A stretch of 13,248 bases of DNA from an uncultured Rikenellaceae bacterium (GTDB taxonomy: Bacteria > Bacteroidota > Bacteroidia > Bacteroidales > Rikenellaceae). The notes beneath the pieces were generated by a model. That model saw nothing but the letters and a program-made list of their open reading frames with translations, was not told the origin of the DNA and searched no databases. The stretch covers positions 1-13,248 of the forward strand of contig CAJGBR010000044.1 of the NCBI GenBank assembly GCA_904501625.1. Direction: 5' to 3'. The first letter of the stretch is position 1. Every line of letters starts with the position of its first letter. The position numbers and the translations under genes were made by a program. Below, in pieces: positions 1-5,879 of the stretch.

Positions 1-663
1 GCTCTGACCTATCACCTAAAAGATTATCCACTTTTCCAACAAGGTGATATGAGAGCTGGTCTTGTGCATCGAATAGATAAAAATACATCTGGCATTTTGG
101 TCGTCGCCAAAAATGAACACGCACACGTATTCTTGGCAAAACAATTTTTTGACCACTCGATAGATCGAGTTTACAAAGCATTGGTCTGGGGAAATATGCC
201 CGAAGATAGCGGTAGAATCGAAGGTAATATAGGTCGCAGTATAAAAGATCGTTTGAAAATGGCAGTATTCCCCAATGGTGATCAGGGTAAACACGCTGTG
301 ACACATTGGCGGGTAATCGAACGACTTGGTTATGTAAATCTTATCGAATGTAAATTAGAGACAGGTCGCACTCACCAGATTCGAGTTCATATGGAATATA
401 TCGGACATCCGCTGTTTAATGATGAACGATATGGTGGAGATAAAATCCTGAAAGGAACAACCTTTAGCAAATACAAACAGTTTGTGGAAAATTGTTTCGA
501 ACAGATACCACGTCATAGCTTGCATGCTGCAAGTCTAGGATTTATACACCCGACAACCAAAAAGTATATCCACTTCGAGTCGGAAATGCCTCAGGATATG
601 CAGGCTGTTTTGAAACGATGGAGAGATTATACCGTCTCCCGAAATGTTTATGAAGATGAATGA
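1..663 (+). CDS. RluA/RluD-family 23S rRNA pseudouridine synthase, 5'-truncated
   Basis: The reading frame is open from base 1, so the gene begins outside the window and only its C-terminal 220 residues are visible. Near the start is HRIDKNTSG, the RluA/RluD catalytic motif; its Asp (about visible residue 26) is the nucleophile that isomerises uridine to pseudouridine in rRNA. Further on are GRTHQIRVHM and GHPLFND, also typical of this family. RluD-type proteins are about 320-350 residues, so roughly 100-130 residues are missing, including any N-terminal S4 RNA-binding domain. The last 20 nt overlap the mqnE start, which suggests translational coupling in one transcript. The family is clear; which uridine is modified (RluA, RluC or RluD type) cannot be told from this part. 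Confidence 0.93.
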   Translation, partial: ALTYHLKDYPLFQQGDMRAGLVHRIDKNTSGILVVAKNEHAHVFLAKQFFDHSIDRVYKALVWGNMPEDSGRIEGNIGRSIKDRLKMAVFPNGDQGKHAVTHWRVIERLGYVNLIECKLETGRTHQIRVHMEYIGHPLFNDERYGGDKILKGTTFSKYKQFVENCFEQIPRHSLHAASLGFIHPTTKKYIHFESEMPQDMQAVLKRWRDYTVSRNVYEDE

Positions 664-1729
664 GAGATTATTAGATCAGGCCTCTCAAGGTAAACGTCTT
701 GATGCCAATCAACTGAAAGAATTATATTACGAAGCACCACTTGCGGCGTTGGGAGCAGCTGCCGATGCTGTGAAAAGACTCAATAGTGGAAATCGTGTCT
801 TCTATAATCGTAATTTTCATATCGAGCCAACAAATATTTGCAGATACCATTGTCATTTTTGTTCATATCGCCGAGATGTTGGTGATCCCGAAGCGTGGGA
901 TTATTCAATCGAGCAAATGCTTGAACAGGTCAAAATACGTAGTAAATCGGGGGCTACTGAGGTACATATTGTCGGTGGAGTTCACCCAGAACATTCGCTG
1001 GATTTCTATATCGAATTAATCAGACAAATTCATCAATTACTACCTAATGTTGCGATAAAAGCATTTACAGCCATTGAGTTAGCATATATGATTAAAGCTT
1101 CGGGCATTAGTCTAAAAATGGGACTTGAAAAATTAATTGCTGCAGGGATGTCTGCTATTCCAGGTGGCGGTGCTGAGATTTTCAACGACGAAATACGTAG
1201 AAAAATATGCGGTGAAAAGGGTAGTGCAGAAGAGTGGCTCGAAGTACACGAAATGGCTCATCGTCTTGGCCTTAAGACAAATGCAACCATTCTCTATGGA
1301 CATATCGAATCAATTGATGACAGAATTGATCATCTCCTCAGACTGAGAATGTTGCAAGATCGCACGAATGGTTTCTCAGCATTTATTCCATTGAAATACC
1401 GAAGCAGACACAATTCGATGGCACAAATAGGCGAAGTCTCAATTGTTGAAGATATGAAGATGATGGCTATCAGTAGATTAGCATTAGATAATTTTCCGCA
1501 TATCAAAGCCTATTGGCCAATGTTCGGAAAAACGACTGCCGAAATTGCACTTGGATTTGGTGCTGATGATGTCGATGGTACTATTGACGATTCAACAAAA
1601 ATATACTCAATGGCAGGAGCCGAAGATCAAAAACCATCAATTACGATTACTGAAATTGAGCAAATGGCTGCTGCTCACGGATATACAGCTATCGAACGTG
1701 ATACGTTCTACAACGAAATCATTCGTTAA
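644..1729 (+). CDS. mqnE: Aminofutalosine synthase MqnE (radical SAM, menaquinone synthesis)
   Basis: MqnE is a radical SAM enzyme of the futalosine pathway to menaquinone. It joins the adenosyl radical from SAM to 3-[(1-carboxyvinyl)oxy]benzoate to give aminofutalosine. The CX3CX2C cluster motif is at C66, C70 and C73, followed by SYRRDVGDPEAW. MqnE rather than MqnC is indicated by AFTAIE, PGGGAEIF, LYGHIE, FGADDVDGT and the terminal ERDTFYN block. Length (361 aa) is normal for the family. Three in-frame ATGs lie close together (644, 650, 656) with no Shine-Dalgarno to choose between them; the first is used, overlapping the pseudouridine synthase by 20 nt. No other mqn gene is in view. The partner enzymes are expected elsewhere on the chromosome. 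Confidence 0.93.
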   Translation: MFMKMNERLLDQASQGKRLDANQLKELYYEAPLAALGAAADAVKRLNSGNRVFYNRNFHIEPTNICRYHCHFCSYRRDVGDPEAWDYSIEQMLEQVKIRSKSGATEVHIVGGVHPEHSLDFYIELIRQIHQLLPNVAIKAFTAIELAYMIKASGISLKMGLEKLIAAGMSAIPGGGAEIFNDEIRRKICGEKGSAEEWLEVHEMAHRLGLKTNATILYGHIESIDDRIDHLLRLRMLQDRTNGFSAFIPLKYRSRHNSMAQIGEVSIVEDMKMMAISRLALDNFPHIKAYWPMFGKTTAEIALGFGADDVDGTIDDSTKIYSMAGAEDQKPSITITEIEQMAAAHGYTAIERDTFYNEIIR

Positions 1730-1786
1730 AATATAGTTATGAACAATAATTAACAACTAATCAACGTTTTATTGACAAATTTGAAT

Positions 1787-2326
1787 ATGGAATATCGTTA
1801 CAATTTTAAGATGAACAAAAATTCACGTCACCAAACCGCAACGTGGACTATGTTTTTTGTAACGTTGATTGTGTTGTTATATGTTTTTAACAGAGGCAGT
1901 TTTTATGTTCCGGTGTGGTTTTTGATGTTAGCATTATGCTTGCTGTTTCTTTTCGTAATGTCAATCCCCAAATATATCAAAGTTTCGGATCAATGTATTG
2001 ATATTCACTGCTTTGTTGAGTTGACACGTATTCCGATTTCGAATATTGCCGAAATAAAAACAATTGATAAAAAACTGATTAAAAAATCGCTGCCCATCGC
2101 TGGAAGTTACGGATTCGGAGGATATTTTGGTTACTATCTGAATCTTAAAAATTGGACAATGTTCAGAATGTATGCTCGACAGTGGGGTGACGATTTTGTT
2201 ATGATAACTGATGTATATGAAGATGTTTTCGTTATAAATTGCAAAGATGCCGAGAATTTTATCGGATTCGTCAAACTGCTAATTAAACAGAATGAAAATG
2301 AAAAAGAAAAAGCTACTATTATTTAG
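1787..2326 (+). CDS. Two-TM, bacterial PH-domain-like membrane protein of unknown function
   Basis: Unrecognised at gene level. From the ATG at 1787 it has 179 residues; a TTG at 1772 in the same frame would add five, but ATG is preferred. Two hydrophobic helices at about residues 18-35 and 42-59 form a tight hairpin. A soluble part of about 120 residues follows, rich in beta-prone sequence, with a glycine/aromatic stretch GSYGFGGYFGYY at 106-117. A helical hairpin followed by a PH-like beta domain with an FGxGGxFGYY motif resembles the small bacterial PH-domain proteins common in Bacteroidota, so I place it there by pattern only. The soluble domain probably faces the cytoplasm. The tail is highly charged (NENEKEK). 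No promoter was recognised in the 57-nt gap after mqnE, so it may be read from the same transcript. Its stop codon lies inside the terminator stem. Confidence 0.72.
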   Translation: MEYRYNFKMNKNSRHQTATWTMFFVTLIVLLYVFNRGSFYVPVWFLMLALCLLFLFVMSIPKYIKVSDQCIDIHCFVELTRIPISNIAEIKTIDKKLIKKSLPIAGSYGFGGYFGYYLNLKNWTMFRMYARQWGDDFVMITDVYEDVFVINCKDAENFIGFVKLLIKQNENEKEKATII

Positions 2327-2334
2327 TAGCTTTT
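2308..2334. terminator. Two-way terminator between the PH-like gene and pth
   Basis: A perfect 11-bp inverted repeat, AAAAGCTACTA (2308-2318) and TAGTAGCTTTT (2324-2334), surrounds a 5-nt loop. It is U-ending on either strand. The TAG stop of the + gene (2324-2326) starts the right arm, and the pth stop (2333-2335) sits at its edge, so one hairpin serves both convergent genes. Confidence 0.85.
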
Positions 2335-2905
2335 ATTCTTTTGATTTAGTATTAAACCGATTCATCGTACGGTCAATCCCATCTATCGTAAACGCCTTAA
2401 GTGCATCGCAAACATTTGGTATGCGTTCTGCCATTAACGACTCTTCCTCTGGTGTAAACTTGCCTAGCACAAAATCAACCTGTCCGCCCTGGGGAAATCC
2501 ATTTCCAATCCCCATTCTGATGCGTGCATAGTTTTGACTACCAATCAATTCGTTAATATTTTTCAAACCATTATGACCTCCATCACTTCCCTTAGCTCTG
2601 ATGCGAATCGCCCCACAAGGCAGTGCCAAGTCATCTACGACAACTATCAGATTCTCAATCGGAATACGTTCAACCTTCATCCAATACGAAACAGCCTTGC
2701 CACTCAAATTCATATAGGTTGATGGTTTTAGCAGAATCAACGTTCGACCTCGATGTTTAATTTCAGCAATGCTGCCGTATCGTGACGGAGTAAAAACAGA
2801 GTCGGACGCTTTTGCTAAAGCGTCCAACACTTTGAATCCTATGTTGTGGCGGGTATTCTCGTATTCAATTCCGATATTTCCCAGCCCTACAATCAGATAT
2901 TTCAT
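2333..2905 (-). CDS. pth: Peptidyl-tRNA hydrolase
   Basis: Pth cleaves the ester bond of peptidyl-tRNA released by drop-off, recycling tRNA in the cytoplasm. The 190-residue product has the expected length. The N-terminal GLGNIG gives N10, NTRHNIGF gives the catalytic H20, MNLSG gives N66, and VVVDDLALPCG gives D91, matching the E. coli N10/H20/N68/D93 set with a short offset. GSDGGHNGLKN is the conserved glycine-rich loop. It lies 3 nt after rplY, a pairing seen in many bacteria, and ends at the terminator shared with the PH-like gene. Transcription most likely starts at the rplY promoter. Confidence 0.97.
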   Translation of the reverse strand: MKYLIVGLGNIGIEYENTRHNIGFKVLDALAKASDSVFTPSRYGSIAEIKHRGRTLILLKPSTYMNLSGKAVSYWMKVERIPIENLIVVVDDLALPCGAIRIRAKGSDGGHNGLKNINELIGSQNYARIRMGIGNGFPQGGQVDFVLGKFTPEEESLMAERIPNVCDALKAFTIDGIDRTMNRFNTKSKE

Positions 2906-2908
2906 TTA

Positions 2909-3472
2909 TTAAGCTTTTGCTGATTTTGAAGCACGAGTTGCTTTAACTGCACACACTGGATTTACAGCCGGAGTCAAAATCTTAATGTTTTCGAAATTCA
3001 ATTCGCCAACAGAAATCATTTTACCCAAATCAAGTTCTGTAACGTCAACTACCAATTCGTCCGGAAGATTTTCAACCAAAGCTGAAACAGTCAATTTACG
3101 GCTCTTCAATTGCAATTTACCACCAAGTTTAACACCTTTAGAGTTACCTTCGAGTTTTACAGGAACTGCGATTGTAACAGGTTTGCCTGGAATCACGCGT
3201 TGGAAATCGATGTGAAGAATACGGTCTGTAACAGGGTGGAACTGAGTTTCACGCATTACACCCATCTCTTTTTTACCGTCGATATCCAATTCCACGATGT
3301 ATGAATTCGGTGTGAAAAGCAGTTGTTTCAATTTGCGTTCGTTAACAGAGAAGTGAACAGTTTCACCACCACCATAAATTACACAAGGAATCATTTCTTC
3401 GTTTCTGAGATGCGAAGAAGCTCTCTTACCAAAGTCTGCACGTGCAGATCCTTCAATAACGATTGTTTTCAT
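2909..3472 (-). CDS. rplY: 50S ribosomal protein L25/general stress protein Ctc
   Basis: L25 binds 5S rRNA in the large subunit. At 187 residues this is the long Ctc/TL5 form, not the roughly 95-residue enterobacterial form. The N-terminal domain (about 1-90) carries the L25 signatures ARADFGKRASSHLR, PCVIYGG and HPVTDRILHIDFQ. The C-terminal beta domain (about 95-180) carries PVKLEGNSKGVKLGG and the VDVTELDLG block typical of TL5/CTC. The tail is Lys/Ala/Ser-rich. It heads the rplY-pth operon. A consensus promoter at 3607-3638 predicts a leader of about 128 nt, long for this organism and possibly regulatory. Confidence 0.96.
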   Translation of the reverse strand: MKTIVIEGSARADFGKRASSHLRNEEMIPCVIYGGGETVHFSVNERKLKQLLFTPNSYIVELDIDGKKEMGVMRETQFHPVTDRILHIDFQRVIPGKPVTIAVPVKLEGNSKGVKLGGKLQLKSRKLTVSALVENLPDELVVDVTELDLGKMISVGELNFENIKILTPAVNPVCAVKATRASKSAKA

Positions 3473-3606
3473 TTTAAATATAAGTGTTTTTGATTAATAA
3501 ATCAGTGCTACTCAGGCATATAACAATTGCTTTATCGCAAGCGGTCATTAATAATCGCCACTCAAAAACGACTTGTTAAAGCCACCCATCGCACCATTAA
3601 CGGCCA

Positions 3607-3638
3607 CAAAGATAGTGTCTTTTTTTTATTTATACAAA
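3607..3638 (-). promoter_or_regulatory. Bacteroidota promoter for rplY-pth
   Basis: Read on the minus strand: -33 box TTTG (3638-3635), 20-bp spacer, -7 box TATCTTTG (3614-3607). This is a perfect match to the Bacteroidota TTTG/TAnnTTTG consensus. Predicted start of transcription is near 3600, giving a leader of about 128 nt before the rplY ATG. Confidence 0.82.
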
Positions 3639-3818
3639 TCTATTATATTCTGACAGAGTATTTTTTTGATACTGACTTAGCATATTGTACGGAATAGATA
3701 CACGTGACCTCAAGCATATGCCGCACGGACAAAATGACGATACTCAATCAGTTGTAAAAAAAAGGAGATTAAATAGCTATTTGCAAAAAAATATTGATGC
3801 GATTTTAATTTAAATTTA
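3639..3818. other. Intergenic stretch with no gene
   Basis: This is the middle of the 411-bp divergent region between rplY and the ferredoxin gene. I see no plausible coding frame or RNA gene. It holds a short dyad around 3658-3674 (AGTAT, T-rich loop, ATACT) and a 12-bp palindrome AAATAGCTATTT at 3771-3782. The palindrome is about 37 bp upstream of the ferredoxin -33 box. Confidence 0.5.
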
Positions 3819-3850
3819 TTTGTTTACAATTTACAATCTTAATAAATTTG
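3819..3850 (+). promoter_or_regulatory. Bacteroidota promoter for the ferredoxin/NifX-like pair
   Basis: -33 box TTTG (3819-3822), 20-bp spacer, -7 box TAAATTTG (3843-3850): a full consensus match. Transcription should start near 3857, leaving about 27 nt before the ATG at 3884. No Shine-Dalgarno is present. Confidence 0.82.
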
Positions 3851-3883
3851 CAGTGTTAAATTTAAAGACTATTTCCACTGTGT

Positions 3884-4069
3884 ATGCCTGTTTCTGTAGA
3901 TAAAAATATTTGCCCACACAATCACCCTTGCCCTCTGATTAGAATCTGCCCAGAGGGAGCAATTTCTCAGTTCGAGAACGGTTATCCTATTGTGAACGAT
4001 AGACTTTGTGTTGAATGTGGAAAATGTATCAAAAATTGCAAACTCAATGCAATGAAATATGTTAAATAA
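3884..4069 (+). CDS. Small 4Fe-4S ferredoxin-like protein with non-canonical first motif
   Basis: A 61-residue soluble protein with seven cysteines. The second half has a standard motif, C42-x2-C45-x2-C48-x3-C52. The first half is unusual: C10-x5-C16-x5-C22-Pro, with His12 and His14 between the first two cysteines. In two-cluster ferredoxins C22 would complete the cluster held by C42/C45/C48. The other site then keeps only C10, C16 and C52 plus perhaps a histidine. From memory, proteins with this C-P-x-N-H-x-C-P opening occur in anaerobes near NifX/NifB-like genes, as here: the next gene begins 12 nt downstream. It probably carries electrons or an Fe-S unit for that partner, but the actual role is unknown. 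Confidence 0.85.
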   Translation: MPVSVDKNICPHNHPCPLIRICPEGAISQFENGYPIVNDRLCVECGKCIKNCKLNAMKYVK

Positions 4070-4081
4070 AAACCATATAAT

Positions 4082-4453
4082 ATGAATACGAAAATTGCTG
4101 TTCCAACTCGAGATGGTGTTATAGATGACCATTTTGGACATTGTGCTTACTACACAATTTATGTAATTGAAAACAATGCTATCACAAGCAAATCAACACT
4201 GCCATCACCTCAAGGATGCGGTTGCAAATCAAACATTGCATACGAATTGAAAGATATGGGTGTTACAGTTATGCTGGCTGGCAGTATGGGCGAGGGTGCA
4301 AGAAACAAACTCGGCAGTTGCGGTATCTCTGTAATCAGAGGTTGTCGTGGCCCGGTTGATGATGTAGTGAATGCATATCTGGCAGGTAACATCGCCGATT
4401 CAGGTGTCGGTTGCAGTAGCCACGATGAACATCATCATTGCCCTAATCACTAA
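4082..4453 (+). CDS. NifX/NifB-family Fe-Mo cluster-binding-like protein
   Basis: A 123-residue protein of the dinitrogenase iron-molybdenum cofactor family (Nitro_FeMo-Co type). MNTKIAVPTRDGVIDDHFGH is the diagnostic N-terminal strand plus DHFGH loop. Central features are GCGCKSNIAYELKDMGV and LAGSMGEGARNKL, and RGCRGPVDDVVNAYLAG closes the fold. Seven cysteines are present (21, 46, 48, 80, 88, 111, 120). After the fold comes a short metal-binding-looking tail, CSSHDEHHHCPNH. No nitrogenase gene is in the window, and stand-alone members are common in anaerobes that do not fix nitrogen, so a general role in carrying a metal or Fe-S cluster is more likely than nitrogen fixation. It shares a transcript with the ferredoxin 12 nt upstream and ends before a strong terminator. 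Confidence 0.88.
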   Translation: MNTKIAVPTRDGVIDDHFGHCAYYTIYVIENNAITSKSTLPSPQGCGCKSNIAYELKDMGVTVMLAGSMGEGARNKLGSCGISVIRGCRGPVDDVVNAYLAGNIADSGVGCSSHDEHHHCPNH

Positions 4454-4470
4454 AAATTTATCCATTAATA

Positions 4471-4510
4471 AAAAAGAGAGACTTACCCGCGAGGCTTAGT
4501 CTCTCTTTTT
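4471..4510. terminator. Two-way terminator between the NifX-like gene and ppa
   Basis: A perfect 13-bp stem, AAAAAGAGAGACT (4471-4483) and AGTCTCTCTTTTT (4498-4510), with a 14-nt GC-rich loop. The A/T ends give a U tract on both strands, so it can stop both the ferredoxin/NifX-like transcript and the convergent ppa transcript. Confidence 0.88.
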
Positions 4511-4531
4511 ATATCTTCTTGGTAAAAATAA

Positions 4532-5212
4532 CTACACGTTTCTCAGAATATCATTGAGTAAATCGAAGTGACATTTATAGTCGTCCAAAGATCTATTAAT
4601 AATTTCATAAGCCTCTTCACGTCCATAGGTGTCGATAATTTCGATTTTTTTCTTGTCATTCTCTCCCGTAGGCATATCCTTATATGTCAAGAAATAGTGT
4701 TTCAATCGATCGAATACACCCTTAGGCAATTCAGAAATATCGTTGTATTCGCTATAGGTTACGTCGTGACTCAGAACAGCAATGATTTTATCATCGGCTT
4801 CATTACCATCAAGAATGCGGAATCCGCCAATAGGGCGTGCAGTAACGATAATATCTCCGTGAGAAATATCACGTTCTGTCAATACACAAATATCCAATGG
4901 ATCACCATCCCCGACAATGTTCGTACGACCACTATGTTCCATACAATAATTGGCAACACACTCACCACAAAAACTTTGAGGAACAAATCCATACAATGCC
5001 GGTACCAAATTTGAATATTTCTGAGGTCTGTCAATCTTAATGTATCCACTAACCTTGTCGAGTTCGTACTTCACAGTGTCAGTCGGAACCATTTCAATAA
5101 ATGCCGTTACCTCTTTTGGTGCATTTTCGCCCACCTCAATTCCGTGCCACGGGTGTGACTTGTATCGCAAACCCATTAATCGTGCGATAGGGTCATTAAT
5201 TTTGTTTCCCAT
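4532..5212 (-). CDS. ppa: Inorganic pyrophosphatase, family I
   Basis: Soluble PPase hydrolyses pyrophosphate to phosphate and so drives biosynthetic reactions forward. The family I signature DGDPLD is at residues 102-107, giving the Mg-binding Asp set. It is followed by ICVLTERDI and by acidic residues in LDGNEADDKIIAVL (D135, D140, D141). VKYELDKVSGYIKIDR, near residues 48-62, is the substrate-binding strand with its Lys and Arg. At 226 residues it is longer than the roughly 175-residue E. coli enzyme. The extra length is at the N-terminus (HPWHGIEVGENAPKEVTAFIE) and in a region around 80-97 with three cysteines (82, 85, 90). It stands alone between the tmRNA gene and the shared terminator. 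Confidence 0.96.
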   Translation of the reverse strand: MGNKINDPIARLMGLRYKSHPWHGIEVGENAPKEVTAFIEMVPTDTVKYELDKVSGYIKIDRPQKYSNLVPALYGFVPQSFCGECVANYCMEHSGRTNIVGDGDPLDICVLTERDISHGDIIVTARPIGGFRILDGNEADDKIIAVLSHDVTYSEYNDISELPKGVFDRLKHYFLTYKDMPTGENDKKKIEIIDTYGREEAYEIINRSLDDYKCHFDLLNDILRNV

Positions 5213-5240
5213 ACAACTTGTATTTAGAATTAGATCATCG

Positions 5241-5248
5241 CAAATTTA
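5241..5248 (-). promoter_or_regulatory. Probable -7 box for ppa
   Basis: On the minus strand TAAATTTG (5248-5241) matches the Bacteroidota -7 consensus and would start transcription near 5234, about 22 nt before the ppa ATG. No TTTG is found at the expected distance upstream, so this is weaker than the other promoters in the window. Confidence 0.45.
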
Positions 5249-5280
5249 ATTAATTTAATGTAAAAAGGGATTATTTAGAT

Positions 5281-5312
5281 AAAAAAAATAAGGACTTTGA
5301 AAAAAATCCTTA
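5281..5312 (-). terminator. Terminator of the tmRNA gene
   Basis: On the minus strand a TAAGGA/TCCTTA stem (5312-5307 with 5294-5289) is followed directly by eight U residues (5288-5281). It begins 19 nt past the mature 3' end of the tmRNA. Confidence 0.72.
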
Positions 5313-5330
5313 CTTTTCACTCATCTCTTG

Positions 5331-5734
5331 TGGAGCTGGAGGGAGTCGAACCCTCGTCCAAACAGGGAACCAAAAGGCTTTCTACATACTTAGTTCCGAC
5401 TTAATTGTCGGAGACGGTACTATGCGGAACCAATATTATCCGTCTCTTATGCCACTAAAAATTTCACTCCTCTACGTGACCGATCGATTTGCTATTCTGC
5501 TTAGAATGATACCCCGTAGTGCCTCGAACCAACAGAAAAAATTCTCGGCGGGATACTCGTCGCCAGGGCATCCTTGGCCCCAGGGATTAAGCAATTTTAC
5601 CTTGTAAAATTAAGCAGCGAGTGCATAGCTATTATTGCCATTTGTAGTTTGAGCATTTTCTTTAGCGAGCACTACACCCAACGCTCGGTATGCTTACCGA
5701 TCAACTCTGCCTGCTGTCAAAACCGGTCAGCCCC
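5331..5734 (-). ncRNA. ssrA: Transfer-messenger RNA (tmRNA)
   Basis: tmRNA rescues stalled ribosomes and adds a degradation tag. The 5' end GGGGCTG (5734-5728) pairs over 7 bp, with one G-U, with CAGCTCC near the 3' end (5338-5332), giving the tRNA-like acceptor stem with discriminator A. GACCGGTTTTGACAGC follows the 5' arm as usual. The T arm GAGGG-TTCGACT-CCCTC is at the 3' side. CCA is not encoded; the genome continues CAA. The tag frame is GGC at 5639 to TAA at 5610, giving GNNSYALAA (plus the uncoded Ala). A 7-bp pairing of GAGCGTT with AATGCTC, the likely PK1 stem, ends 11 nt before GGC, the same gap as in E. coli. Length is about 404 nt, a normal one-piece tmRNA. Confidence 0.96.
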
Positions 5735-5744
5735 TAATGGGCCA

Positions 5745-5776
5745 CAAAGGTAAAAATTTTTTGAAAATTTTACAAC
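5745..5776 (-). promoter_or_regulatory. Bacteroidota promoter for ssrA
   Basis: On the minus strand: GTTG (5776-5773, three of four bases), 20-bp spacer, -7 box TACCTTTG (5752-5745). The predicted start near 5738 is only a few bases before the mature tmRNA 5' end at 5734, so little 5' trimming would be needed. Confidence 0.78.
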
Positions 5777-5853
5777 TAAATTTCATCGCTAAAAATATGC
5801 CATAGAATTATGTTTTTTTTGCCGAGAGTAGTGTTTACGTCAGGAAAAATCAT

Positions 5854-5861
5854 TATATTTG
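5854..5861 (+). promoter_or_regulatory. -7 box for ftsE
   Basis: TATATTTG matches the Bacteroidota -7 consensus and predicts transcription from about 5868, leaving roughly 12 nt before the ATG at 5880. The -33 region is poor: AGTG at the 20-bp position, with TGTTTA nearby. Confidence 0.55.
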
Positions 5862-5879
5862 TAGGTTATTTTTTGAACA

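Noticed and set aside
1730..1786. A promoter for the PH-like gene (ACAAATTTG near 1774)
   Set aside because: The TA of the -7 consensus is replaced by CA and no -33 box lies at the right distance.
3679..3719. Two AGCATAT copies about 34 bp apart as a direct repeat or attachment site
   Set aside because: Only seven bases match with loose similarity after them, and no integrase or tRNA gene is nearby.
3869..4141. A 90-codon minus-strand frame
   Set aside because: Antisense to the ferredoxin and the start of the NifX-like gene, both with clear motifs.
4568..5014. A 148-codon frame on the + strand
   Set aside because: It is antisense to ppa, which has the family I signature and normal length; the + frame shows no recognisable motif and is rich in Ile/Phe/Asn as expected of a shadow frame.
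5331..5355. A possible tRNA gene, from the GGTTCGACTCC-like T arm
   Set aside because: No anticodon arm of a tRNA is found at tRNA distance; the acceptor partner is about 400 nt away, as in tmRNA.
5422..5607. A 61-codon + strand reading frame
   Set aside because: It lies entirely inside the tmRNA gene, antisense to it; the tmRNA acceptor stem, T arm and tag frame explain the sequence.
5610..5663. An 18-residue tmRNA tag (AKENAQTTNGNNSYALAA)
   Set aside because: Its first codons fall in the predicted PK1 stem; GGC at 5639 lies 11 nt after that stem and gives a 9-residue tag of normal length.
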